Shown one piece after another: positions 46,336 through 57,540 of a DNA stretch of 64,000 nucleotides. The DNA comes from Tigriopus japonicus (taxonomy: Eukaryota; Arthropoda; Copepoda; Harpacticoida; Harpacticidae). The stretch is taken from NCBI GenBank assembly GCA_010645155.1, contig CM021315.1, positions 3,386,506 to 3,450,505 on the forward strand, given 5' to 3'. A program made the position numbers and the translations under genes. How positions within the stretch are numbered: the stretch's first letter is position 1; each line of letters starts with the position of its first letter. The notes below the pieces were generated by a model. That model did not search any database. It saw nothing but the letters and a program-made list of their open reading frames with translations, and was not told the origin of the DNA.

Positions 46336-46996
46336 GACCCACTAAATCTCCTTAAGTCCCTGCTGCAAACCCCTTTATTTGACCGCGAATTGTCTCACAT
46401 TAGAACAGAAGCGTGATAACAAGATCCTCTTTCTTGTTAAGATTTCACATTTAGTAAAAGTGCGTGATATTAAAACTTCAGATTTTGCTCATCTAGCGTT
46501 GTTGTCTTTACCCTAACCTTCGACACCATTGCATAAGCCAAGATAAGGATCTTCATGTCCTAAAGGCTGCTCATTTGTGGGAAGGGGAAAAGAGACATTC
46601 TATTTCTTTCAGAGGTAATTGTCTTTCAAACTATCTTCACTTTCTTTTTAAAACATTTTTTACATTAGGGATTATGAAAAAACTGAGCTTATTTTCTTGG
46701 AGTGATCATTTAAAAATTTAGTTAAGACCACTAAGCTGGATATGATTGCAAGTTTGTGACAAGCAATGCCAACAAGCACATGGACACTTATAACGTAATG
46801 ACAAATAATGCAAGTACCGGAATTAGTTCCTTTTTTCGAAAAATTACAAAATGAAAGAACCCGTGGAAAATATGTAATTTTGACCTAATGCATCAGTGTC
46901 ATAATGGTTTAGCTACATCAAATTGTTCATTTTGTTGTATTGTTTGCACATTTACTTGAAATATCACGTATTTTGTCTCTTCCCAAGAACATGTAC

Positions 46997-47004
46997 AGTG
47001 GAAA
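46997..47004. repeat. 8-bp target-site duplication of the CGCCAGA element
   Basis: AGTGGAAA here is repeated exactly at 48287-48294, immediately outside the inverted ends of the element 47005-48286. Confidence 0.9.
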
Positions 47005-48286
47005 CAGGGCTGCCAGGTAATTGGAGACCAAAAACGCCAGATCACCCTGTCAAAAACGCCAGATATCGAGATTCCCCGCCAAATTTTTTTCAAAAAACCG
47101 CCAGAATAACGCCTAATTCCAGTTCCTTCATTATGCATTTGTTCTAGAGGAGACATATCATGCACTAACCTTTCATCAATAAAGATAGCTGAGTTGAACT
47201 TATCAAGGATCCTTTGGGTTGATCCAGTTTAAAAAGATACATTTTTCGCACACATTTGCTCTCATTTAGATAGAAAGAGACTTTAAATTTGAGTTTATCA
47301 GTAAGACCAAATAAGGCAAAAATAAAGCAAACCACCATCATATTCAAGCTAATAATCATGAGTGTGAAACTTTCGAAAGGTTTCGTACCCTAAAAATGTG
47401 CTTTTGTAAGTAGTTGAAATATTTGGAAATTTTGTGTATTATTTGCTTGGCTTTTTACCCATATATTTACAAAGTTTGATTTTTCGGCATTTCTTGCACT
47501 TCATTAGCCATGTTTTAGCCAACAGAAACGCAAAATTGTATTTTTTAAACATTTTTTTGTTTTTGCTTAAAAACTCTTCAGTTTCTTTGACATTTGAGTT
47601 TGTCACTGCAATAAATTGATTTGCTATTTCAATACACTTTGTTTACCATTCAAGCATTTATTTTTTCATCCCAACACACTTTCTTTACAATGCCAGTACA
47701 TTTTTTTCCAATCTAGCGCATTTTGCTTGCCCCGTTTTCAGCTTGAAAAGCATCTTCTATTTGCTAAAATCGTCAAGCTTACTAATAATAGTTTCAACAG
47801 CCCAGCACTCTCTTATATTAATTATAAGATTTTAATATCAGGATGTTTAAGTGATGATTATTATAAGCGCTACTTTTGGTTGTTCATCTGAAATTGCAAG
47901 AAAGTTAACATAAAAAAGAGAAAAAACGAAAGAGATGGGCCAAAAATGGTCACATTATTTTTTGTAACTAATGCTGTAACTTTGAGCTCTAGCTCTGTTA
48001 TGCTGAATTTTGCTAGAACAGTGTGACACTACTGTGTTTCTACTAATCCTACAAATCAAAGAAAATACGCCAAATTTCACGATTTTCAGTTAAATACCGC
48101 CAGAAACTTGTCAAAATATTCTTCCCCGCCAAACAGAAATTTCCCAACGCCAGACTGTAACGTAAACCGCCAGAATACCGCCAGATTTTTCCGTCCCGCC
48201 AAATAAAAAATCTCGCCGCCAGACGAGGCCTCAAACCGCCAGAAACACCAAAATCTGGCGGGCCAAACCGCCATCTGGCAGCCCTG
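47005..48286. mobile_element. Non-autonomous hAT-like element, 1282 bp, with CGCCAGA/CGCCAAA arrays
   Basis: Ends CAGGGCTGCCAG and CTGGCAGCCCTG are perfect 12-base inverted repeats, flanked by an exact 8-bp duplication AGTGGAAA. Within about 110 bases of the left end are about five CGCC(A) words (CGCCAGA, CGCCAAA), and the last about 220 bases at the right end hold about ten more, mostly in the same strand orientation. The 850-bp middle is AT-rich and shows no transposase. This layout fits binding-site arrays for a hAT transposase supplied in trans. Confidence 0.88.
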
Positions 48287-48874
48287 AGTGGAAATGGTCC
48301 TGAATGTCGTCTACATTTCAGCTCCATGGAAACCACCGAAATGAGGGCGCGATGTTAGATTTTAACTTTGCTCACATGTCCTACTGTGCAAGGAGACATT
48401 TTCCTCCATTTCACATGGTACCCAAAGACCTAATGGACTCCTTTAGGCGCACCCAAACTTGCGCTATGTTGTCGCAACCTCGTCTTTCTTGGGAGGTTTG
48501 CCACGGTTCACGAAATCTCCCTATAATTATGTCTTTCAGAAACAAAAATAAAATCCTTGTTCAGGTGTTGCTTAAAGAAGTCCAAAGTTATCATTTGTAC
48601 TCCATTGACCTCTTTTTTTCGAATCTGATACGCTAATGCTTTGTGAAATATGAGTTGTTTCTTCGTTAACTAGAGCCATATTATCGGGTGGGTGCTGTGA
48701 ACAAAGTATAATAAAATGAAGATAAAATAATAATATTTTATTTACTGTACTTTATTCCCCACTACAAAGGTAAAACCTGGAGATGATTTCTATGCTAAGC
48801 AGACCTCTTAAAAGTGGAGTGACATCATCAAAATTAATTAAACAATTATTGCACATGAAGTTGGCTTGCACATA

Positions 48875-50363
48875 CAGTCGAATCTCGATGTAAGAAACTT
48901 TTCTGTCACCGGCAAGATGTTGCTTATATCGAGATTTTTCTTAAATCGAGACTCAAGAAAATTTGCTCAAGAAACGATAAAAAATACAGGAAACTGCTAG
49001 AGGAGTTTACCTCACTTTAATATGACCTTGTAGGCTGACTTTTATTACAACAAAATATTAAAATGACTCCAAAATTAAGCTTTTATAAATTTTCTTTATT
49101 GGAAAAAGTCCAAAATAGGATAGTGACATCTGCAAGAATGTCCTCAGCTTCATTCAAGTCTATGGACTCAAGAGAGAAAGCTTTCTTGAAGCAATTCTTG
49201 ATGGTCGTGCCCTTGACCAGGCTTCTGAGATCAGTGTTGATGGCGTCCAGGATGGATACTTTCTTGGCATGGTTGCTTGGGGCATTGTCCACGAGAAGGA
49301 GAACGTCACGGTTCTGGGCCTTCATCTTGAGGTCCATCTTCTTGGCAAATTTTTGCCACAGAAGCCCTGTCATCCATGCCTTCTTTGAGTTCTCATAGTC
49401 CACAGGCAGCTTGGCAATGCCTCTTGGAAATCCCCTCGGCCTTGCACTTTTGCCAATCACCAACAAACGTGGGTTCTCTCTGCCAAACATGTTGGCCATC
49501 ACCAAGATAGTGATAAGATCTTTGGCCACCTTGGCCCCCATGGGCCTCTCATCGGCGGCGACAAAGCCTCGATCCGGTAGGCCCCTGAAAAAAAGGCCGG
49601 TCTCATCAGCGTTGAAGATGTTTTCGGGGCTGTAGTTGGAAAGGAGGGTGAGGAGGGTCTCCTTTCGCCACCTTTCGCCGGCTTCAAAGTCTGCATTTTG
49701 CTGTTCGCCATGCTGCTTCTTGAAGGCAACTCTGTAGCGGCATCTCCACCTTCAGAACCATCCTGCTGAGAAAGAATGCTAGTCTTGCAGCCCCATCTTC
49801 TCGGCCATGGTCTCCGCCTGCTTCCTCAAGAGGGGCCTATCCATGTTCAGGCCTTGGCGGCGCCTCTTGAGGAACCAGGTGTAGAGCTCGTCCTCTAGCT
49901 CCTTAATAAGTCCATGGAACATCCTCTTGGTATTGTTGGAACAAGCAACCGCAAAAAGGTATCCTCCCTAGACAGGGTCTTCTGCAGGAAGCACGGCGAG
50001 ATGCCAAATTTTTGGGCCACTCGAGTTTGGGACATGCCGTTGAAGGCCTCCTGGATCCACTCGAGCTTCTCCTTCATGGGGTAGGATTTCCTTGTCTTGT
50101 TCTGTCTCCTTGCTCTCCTTCTTGCATCGATCCTTTTAGAAATGCTTCGTTTTGTTTTGTTTTGTTTTGTTTTATGCTATGACCAGTTCAAGCAAGAGAA
50201 ATGGGCCAAAACTTTGAGAATGTTTCTTATATCGAGATTGAGGAAAAAAGGAAAATTTCATATATCGAGAATTCTTTTGTAGTAAAATTTTGGTCAGCGC
50301 GGAAAAATTGCCTATATCGCGAAAATTCCTTAAACTGAGATTTCTTACATCGAGATTCGACTG
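48875..50363 (-). mobile_element. Tigger/pogo-type DNA transposon, 1489 bp, decayed
   Basis: Terminal inverted repeats of at least 23 perfect bases start CAGTCGAATCTCGATGTAAG at 48875 and end at 50363, each side flanked by TA (48873-48874, 50364-50365), as required by Tc1/mariner-pogo elements. A second ATATCGAGA-type word is repeated inside both ends. The minus strand encodes a broken transposase (separate entry). Confidence 0.92.
49083..50110 (-). pseudogene. Tigger/pogo transposase, broken
   Basis: On the minus strand an N-terminal helix-turn-helix (CENP-B/Psq-like) module is readable at about 50101-49940 (EKLEWIQEAFNG...RVAQKFGIS). A frameshift near 49930, a TAG and another frameshift near 49775 follow. 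A long open part (about 49770-49083) then includes the first catalytic block NADETGLFFRGLPDR, ITILVMANMFG and the second block LLLVDNAPSNH. The LPPNTTS...QPMDQG segment that normally carries the third acidic residue is absent, apparently deleted. The protein cannot be active. Confidence 0.85.
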
Positions 50364-50914
50364 TACTTCAGAGAGAGTATCTTTGTGTTCATCTTGACAA
50401 CAGTTCTTCCAAAAATCATTTCAGTTCCATAAAAGATCCCTTATGCTTCATTTTCATTTTCTTGAGTGGAACAAAACCCAAACGGATCTCGATTTTTCTC
50501 TCTCGTGTTCTTCTTTGCTTGCTTTTTTGATCTGTTGAGATTACTGATCTCTTGATATCAAAGCATTCTCGAGTTTGCAATCGGACAAAGCACTCTTGTT
50601 CCCTACATGAATAGCTTTACAACAAAGTTCCTCAGGCAACAAGACCTGCCAGGAGATGTTCTTCTCAGATTCTCCAATAGAGTGGATAACATTACAACGA
50701 TCTACTCATACGATGATTAAAATGCACACCAAGATTCATATATTCGTCTCATCATTTTCGGTAGGAATTTGGAGCATAACTCTTTTTTGAAATTGACGCC
50801 AGTGCATTCCCTTTCAACCCTAACTTTTTTCACTTAACCTTCTGAAAAATAATGTTGCCAGGTGGTTTTCAACCGACACGGCCAAAAGTGCCCAAGCCCT
50901 TCATATACAGTATA

Positions 50915-51370
50915 TTGCATACCAAGAAGTTCGGGAATCATGGAGCAAGAGGCTAGCAATGTGAATTATGATTTCCAGCAGAAACGAATAAATTACGTTC
51001 TTTTGCAAATGAGACCTTCCTTGCATTGGGGAGATAATGTATTTCAATTTTCAGCTCAATCGAATTCTGGAGTGAAAAGTTATGCCCTCTCAAACCAATG
51101 TCCTGAAGAGAGCATAAAATTAATGAGCTCGCCCTTTTATGGTAAAACGATTACCAGAAAAGGACTAATTTATTCGTTTTTGGTAAGATTTGCACTCAGC
51201 TTGGCGAGAGCATAACATTTAACTTCGACGTTCGATTGAGCTGAAGTAAGTCGTCTACTCAACGCAAGAAAGGTCTCATTTGCAGAACAAATTCATTTGC
51301 ATTGATTCGTTTCTATTAGAAATAATAATTCTTATTGCTAGCCTCCTACTTTATGATTCCAGTGCTTCTT
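50915..51370. mobile_element. Foldback MITE family, copy 3
   Basis: Left-arm words (AGAGGCTAGCAATG, TTTCCAGCAGAAACGAAT, TTCTTTTGCAAATGAGACCT, TATTTCAATTTTCAGCTCAA) reappear as reverse complements between about 51210 and 51365. The central part (CTCGCCCTTTTATGGTAAAA) also matches copies 1 and 2. AAGAAG lies near both outer ends (about 50925 and 51365). Confidence 0.72.
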
Positions 51371-51687
51371 GTGCCTGCTCAATATCGCGACCTACAGTTT
51401 CTTTGAACAAAATTCCGAAAATCTAAATATCATTTCTAAGGCTCCGACAAGTTTGCAAATAGTGTACGACTTCACTTGTACCAAAAGATAGCAAATTTTG
51501 ATGTTAGATTGACAAATTTCGCAAGATCTCAAATTTTCGAATGTTGGGGTTATTAGTGCAAAGAAAATCTTAATTACACTGATAAATTTATAATATTATT
51601 TTATTACAAACCTCACTTCTGACAATTGTAACTTTTTAGACAATTCTGAATTACTTTTCAGAATTGTTCTTTTTCTAGACTCCACTG

Positions 51688-51800
51688 CAGGGGTTCTTAA
51701 ACTTTTTTGAGCCAAGGCACCTTAAGAGCTTCTTCAGAAGCCCTCCAGAAAACTCCGGTAGAGGTCAGCAAAAACACCCCTAAAAAATCCTTTGCAATGT
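51688..51800. mobile_element. Possible left end of another hAT-like element
   Basis: CAGGGGTTCTTAAACTTTTT at 51688, followed by GAGCCAAGGCACC, resembles termini common in animal hAT MITEs. A similar but diverged end occurs at about 19270. I did not find a matching right end or target duplication. Confidence 0.3.
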
Positions 51801-52657
51801 GGATAAAGGAGCGGTAGCACTTTTGGGGATCGGTTAAATCTCAAGACTTCCTCTTTAGAAATAGCTTGTCATGATTTGTCACATAATTCTTACTGTCCCC
51901 AAGTTATTAAGCCATTTGCATTATATTTAGTACACCCCTCGTATCTCTTAACCAATCACCACCTTGAACCATCAGCACAATGCGATGCCTACGACGGCCA
52001 GTCTCTTTACAGGGGTACTAGTTTGTTACTTTTCGGCCTTTTGGGCCCGATAATTCAAAAAAGTTATTACAGGATAAAACACTCTGCAAATACAAACAAT
52101 TAGAAAAAAAATCAGACGGCTCAAACTTTATGCTCATTGACACAGGCACCAAATCCTTTAAGAAAAGATCCCATTCGTATGAGGAAGGTCAAACATAGCT
52201 TGACATTCCAAGTGCTGAGTGAAGTCGAAGAGTGGAAAGTTCGCATTTGATACCACAAAATTGCTGCCTTTCCTTGCAGTCTTGCCTTGAAGCACTTGGC
52301 GCAACCAAAAGATCTGACCACATGTCAGAGTCCAAATCTCAATGTCGTTGGACTTCCACTTGGACATCAGAATTTTGCTGAGAAAAAGTCATTGGAAATG
52401 TTTCCGACAAAGTAACTGAACAGTGCAGAAAGCCTTAAGATAAAAATGCATAAATATTGTCTGCAATATTTAATTTAGTTGAAGTAAATTCGAAAATCGC
52501 CCTTTATGTGCTAATTAGTGCCCACGGAACAGAAAAAAAATCATATCAAGTTTGCAGAGGAATTTCGAAACATTATGAGATGTTTTAGACCCAAGAAACC
52601 TTGTCGAGTAATTTGATTTACCACTCTTATCCAAGTCATGTCTAGATTGAATATCAT

Positions 52658-53144
52658 TAGGGACGGGTAAAATGTGTAAAAAAGATTTTTGTTAACATAA
52701 ACACATTTATTTGCCTTTTTGCACTTTTAGCCTTTATTTACACGTTTTTTTACGATTTCGGCCTAAAATAAAGAAATTGTCAAGAGTTTGCTATTTCTTC
52801 TATGAAAATGCTTACTTTTAGAAGATTTTTTTCAAATTTGAAAACTAAATCTGATTATACGGCTCCCAGCGTAGGCTAGCATAGTTTTGATTACTACTAC
52901 TTCAATATCTAAATTTTGCTCTTCAAGATTGAAAAGTAACAAACAGATGGCAAGAAAGTATCTGAAGCTTTTTGTTTAAAAAAATTCAGTTTTTTGCGAA
53001 TTTCTTAAATTTTATTTGCGCTTTTTTGGTTTTTATTTGCACTTTTGACCTTTTCTGCATTTTATTTTACAATTTTGGGCTGATTTTTGTGCAACTTTTG
53101 GTGACCAAAAGCTTCTTTTGATTTGCACTTTTTGGCCGTCCTTA
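52658..53144. mobile_element. hAT-like MITE, 487 bp, T-rich with TTTGCACTTTT words
   Basis: Ends TAGGGACGG and CCGTCCTTA are inverted with one difference, flanked by an exact 8-bp duplication AATATCAT (52650-52657, 53145-53152). Just inside both ends the word TTTGCACTTTT or TTTATTTGCACTTTT recurs, about four times on the right. No coding capacity. Confidence 0.8.
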
Positions 53145-53152
53145 AATATCAT

Positions 53153-56100
53153 ACACCAAAAAACATTATTAAATTAAAGTTTTGCGTTTTTGAAAATCTA
53201 GTCAACACATTTTTAACGTAGTTTAATATACCTGTTGATTATAAATTCATTGAAAATATGTTGATCAGCTGCGGAGTCGTTTAAATTAAACCGGCCAATT
53301 TTTGACCTCAAAAAGCGTAAAAACGCTCCTGGTATATTAAAGCACAACTTCCCAGGAAACCAATATACATGTAGCTTTTTGATCTCATAAATAAATTAAA
53401 AAGTCTTCATTTTTATATGTTTTGTCACACATGGTCAATATAATTAATATTGTTACCTGATACACACTTAAAACAAATTCTCTTGAATAAGGACTTTTGA
53501 ACCCTAAAAATGACATGATACGTTGCTAAAACAAATTTGATGAGATTCTGTAGGATTTGAAAAAAATCGCTTTTAATCCAATTTGAGCATGGCCCTCTGA
53601 CGACTTAGAAATTGGAAAACTTACCGTGTACAACAGAGGCCAAGTTACCAAAAGCAATTGGTAATTTTAACCATAAAACACAGAAAAGGAATTCCCATTC
53701 TTTTGTTTAGTTTTGTATTACAAATCTGCGATCGATGACTTGTTCACTCATTTATTTTTGTTTGTTTCTCTTCTAGTTTGTTTAATTTCAACTTCAAAGT
53801 TCAGGTGAATTGAATGATATTTTTAGGAAGCCTAAGAATAGGAAATATATAGTAAATCAAATTTGGTAACCTTGAATAGATTATTGAAATAAATATCGCG
53901 TTAGTCCAAATTTACATAAAAAAGTCAAATCAGAACCCATGCCCATCCATACATGGATTTTGGAGGTTTTCCACAGGATTAGAATTTGGAGAGACAAATA
54001 TGCGCGTGCAATACATACATATAGTAGATACATATGTAGATGGTTCAGCGCAAAAAACATTTCTAAGTCAAACTTAGCATTTTTTCAATTTGTTTATGTT
54101 CTTAAGATTACTTGAAATGCCAGTTACTCAAGTACTTAAATCTTTTAGGACAATTGGGTGTTATAACACCCAAACGCGTTACTTGTTTCTTGTTCCTTCG
54201 TCCTGAAAAAGTTAAATATGGAGATAAGCACTATAGTCAGTACTGTGAGCACATCAAAAAAGTAGTGATTGGTAAAGTTTAGTGTTTGGAACCAAACCTC
54301 AAGTGTTGCCATTTTTGACTTAGTGTGTATGTCTCGCTTTCCGTTATGAAATATTGTTTTGAGCTTTTTGACCGAAAAATATGAGAAGTTGCCAATTTGG
54401 CAACACTTGGCAAAAATGAGGCTTGATTCCCATTACTACAACAAACTTCAAAGTTCAGGGATGCCGAAAAGAAGCAATGCACTTTTTGGAATTTCTACAT
54501 TTGCTTTTTACGAGAGGGAGGATTTAAAATTGCATATTATCCCACAATAAATAGTTAAGTGGCATTTGCATAGAGGATGTGAGGGGCCTCTTAGATAAGA
54601 AACAATGGATTGGGAAGTGATACTTCTCTCAACCAATCTTTGAGAATCACTGGAGTAACCTGAATACACTTAAGCTCAATAAAAGTACAAGCAGACATAT
54701 CAAATTAATCATGGAGACAATTGCCTTCGGGAAATGCGTTGCTACAATATGTCTTTTATTCATTGATTGATACTGACAAAAAGCGTGGCAGGTGGCAAAA
54801 TATGTTTTTGTAGAAGAACTTTCAGATCCTCGATATACATCGATCGTGACATCTTAATCTAATTTGTTCAATAAAATTGATCTATTATTAAGATAAACTT
54901 GTCTGAAGATTTGAAATCGAGCGTTGATGTCTGGCTACGGACATTTTTCTTTTAATCAAAATACAAAGGTTTTTTTTTCAAAATTTATAATTCTGACATC
55001 AAAGAATTGATCTTCTTTGGCTTTGGAAACATAGGTATGAAATCTTCCCAAGTCAGAACTCGTGATGGGAACAAAGCCAGAGCTGTTGTCATTATTCTGG
55101 CGGAGGTTGTTTGTTACTATGCGAAAATCTGCTTGTGTTAAGTTTTTTCCTCAAAAATCTAATCAAAGATCAATATGGAAACACTAAAATCGAGCTCAAT
55201 TCCTATTTCATCACCAATCAGTAGAGAGCGGATTTTTAGGTGGTAAAACGACAAAAAAAGTTAACTTTGTTAGTTAGTTTGACTGGATTTTGGTTGATTT
55301 AGCTTTTTGAATTAGGTGTGTTAACATAAGTCCTAATAACGGCACTTTCGAAGATGCAAAGCTAACTTGAAAATGTTCATTATTTTATATGTTCACAGAT
55401 GCACTAGTCAGTCTCTTAATCTAATGCATTGCTTTAGTATTCTGGAAAAAAATGCTGGCGTATTTTTTGTTTTTTAATTTGTAATGAGTTATCCTTATTG
55501 TTCCTTACTGGATGTTCAGGGGTTGATATTTTCTTCGAGACATTTTGTGGATCTTAAATACCTCAAGTCTTCAATTCGCTTTAAAATGCGTGTTTTCATA
55601 TTTTAAGCCTGTTTGTGCTAAATTATTGACTTCAATCAAATATCCCCAAGAAAAATAACCGACGGACATAGTGGTTGAGGTCGGAAATGCTTATCTTTTG
55701 TAATTCGTTGCAATGAAAAAATTGGTTCGCCAGGTTGGAAATTGCATTCTAGCCGTTCTTTAGTCTTCGTTTTTCTTTTACAATTTCTAATCACCCAAGG
55801 GCATGAACATCAAACGAGTTACCAAACCAACCATGAACGAACATACTCCATTTTCATTTCAATGGCCTTAAGGATATCTTGAAAACAAGTTCCATTAGAA
55901 AACCACAAAAAGTAAATGGAACTAGCACATTTTTGATATAGAAATAACATTCAATCAAAAACCGAGAACAACGTACACTCCTACATTTTTTTTAATTACA
56001 GCACCTCAATCCAAACTTCCGAGGAAATTTGTTATTTTTTTCAAATAACTAGGGCATTAGTTACAACAAGAAACCGGATTCGAAAAAAAATTTTTTAACA

Positions 56101-56187
56101 CATTAATTTTTCTATGATGCCCAGTTTTGGCAAAAAACTTTTTGACCAAAATTTTTTTTTCAAGTAGTTTGGTTGATATGGTGTTAT
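53153..56187. other. AT-rich non-coding stretch; nothing recognised
   Basis: Neither strand shows a plausible gene or a clear repeat boundary. Open frames here are short and match no family I know. Confidence 0.4.
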
Positions 56188-56195
56188 ATCTTTAT

Positions 56196-56437
56196 CAGGG
56201 TTGGGCAGCCAGTGGGTCGCGGCCCACATGTGGGACCAAGGTAGTTTTAGGTGGGTCCAGGAGCTTTGGGGAAAGTTTAAAATAGTGGGCCCGCGAGACA
56301 TCCATAATACTGTACTTGTCGTGCCCTTTGATCGTTCATTGGTGGGCCCATGAACCTCACAACGTCTCCTTGTAGGGCCCATCACTACACAAACTTGAAT
56401 TTGTTGGCCTTGACCCAAAAGCCGTTGCTTATCCCTG
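56196..56437. mobile_element. hAT-like MITE, about 242 bp
   Basis: Starts CAGGGTTGGGCAGCC and ends GGCTTTTGG-like sequence closing in GTTGCTTATCCCTG when read across, giving inverted ends with a few mismatches. Flanking octamers ATCTTTAT and CTCTACAT agree at 5 of 8 positions and resemble the NTCTAGAN preference of hAT insertion. It is GC-rich against AT-rich flanks; the long minus-strand frame across it is not a gene. Confidence 0.55.
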
Positions 56438-56524
56438 CTCTACATAATAACGAAAATTAAGCTTCACTACTCGAGGAAATTCCTATGAAATGCCTCATTT
56501 TCTGGCAAATTATCAAGAGAACTG

Positions 56525-56820
56525 ACTCAAGTTTTATAGGGAATCGCATTCCTTGTAGCGGTGGTAAAAAACACAACCAACCAACCCAACAATTAAAAAA
56601 ATCTGAAAACTGAGTTTTTCATTGTTTGTTTGCATCGATTCAATGGTCTAATCATAGTTCAATCTTTGGCCCATTAGTCTTCGTCGGGAATATGTAGGAG
56701 CTGATCATCTAACAGCTTTTAAAGCAGGATTGCATAAAATTTTGAATAGTATTTATTATCAACCCATTATTCAAGGGTGGTGTAAATCTGCCAGAAGGTA
56801 CTTATTGGTAGACCAGAGGC
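56525..56820 (+). mobile_element. LINE B-family 3' fragments, plus orientation
   Basis: GGGAATCGCATTCCTTGTAG at about 56540 is the plus-strand form of the LINE B 3' terminus, followed by A/C-rich sequence. At 56680-56815 words from the C-terminal ORF end appear (CGTCGGGAATATGTAGGAGC). The pieces are out of their natural order, so at least two insertions are involved. Confidence 0.6.
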
Positions 56821-56822
56821 TA

Positions 56823-56908
56823 GTTTTTTAGATGCAAAGATCGATCTCAAGATCGGACTTACAATACTAAAGTACGATCTTGAGATCGATCTTTTGCGTC
56901 TAAAAAAC
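56823..56908. repeat. Inverted repeat with about 33-bp arms
   Basis: Left arm 56823-56855 (GTTTTTTAGATGCAAAGATC...) and right arm 56875-56908 (...GATCTTTTGCGTCTAAAAAAC) are reverse complements with about two differences, with a spacer of 19 bases. It lies directly after a LINE fragment and may be a very small foldback element. Confidence 0.75.
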
Positions 56909-56999
56909 AATACAAATTTCTTATTTTTTTTTTTTTTTGCATTGTGGGAGCTAGGGTTGGAGGTTTGATCCTCGCCCGGCCAGCGAAGCCAGCCATCAC

Positions 57000-57425
57000 A
57001 TCATTCAGTTTTTCCGATAGGCAATCTCATGTCCAGTATCAGATTGGTTCTCCGTTTGTGGGTGTCGAATAGCGTCTAAAAGTTTCCTTGAGAGAGGTCG
57101 GGGAGGAGAATCGAACCTGGAACCTCTCTCATCACAGGAAACCGCGCTAACCAAGACACCACGTCTCCTTCCCAAACACAATTTCAATCCGATCCCCAAC
57201 ACAATTCGAACCTAGGCCGTCTGGGGAAGTACTGTACCCACACTCGTCACTTTCAAGAACGCGCTAGTATGTGTTGCGTGGCCAGAGTGGCTTCCTTAAA
57301 AGGATTTCTCCCGACAGCTTCAATAGGACCCTCAACAGGATTCGAACATACGCCGTCTGGGGAAGCATTTACACTCGGCACTTCGAAGAACGCGCTAGTA
57401 CGCGTGGCCACTCTGGCTTTCTCAT
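57000..57425 (-). mobile_element. Cluster of three tRNA-like modules (SINE heads), minus strand
   Basis: On the minus strand, module 1 has the A-box-like TTGGTTAGCGCGG (57154-57142) and B box GGTTCGATTC (57117-57108). Modules 2 and 3 (about 57300-57200 and 57425-57335) share AGAGTGGCCACGCG-like and TTCGAA B-box words and are about 80 percent alike by eye. The acceptor and T stems do not pair properly in module 1, so I call these tRNA-derived repeats and not functional tRNA genes. Confidence 0.55.
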
Positions 57426-57469
57426 ACATAAATGTTAATTGTTTTAATTATTTTTTGTTGATATATTTT

Positions 57470-57540
57470 TAAAGGGAATCACATTCCTGGTAGCGGTAGT
57501 AAAAAACCGCAACCGATCCACCCCCTAAAAAAAGATAGAA
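57470..57540 (+). mobile_element. LINE B-family 3' terminus
   Basis: GGGAATCACATTCCTGGTAG followed by CGGTAGTAAAAAACCGC and a C/A-rich tail, matching the terminus at 56540 and, in reverse, at 30285-30330 and 43998. Confidence 0.6.

Noticed and set aside
47036..48270. CRISPR-like array of CCGCCAGA repeats
   Set aside because: Repeats are only 7-8 bases, unevenly spaced, confined near the ends of a TIR element with an 8-bp duplication, and the DNA is eukaryotic.
56095..56418. 107-codon minus-strand frame rich in GPT/Trp residues
   Set aside because: It coincides with the GC-rich hAT-like MITE at 56196-56437 and has no known domain.
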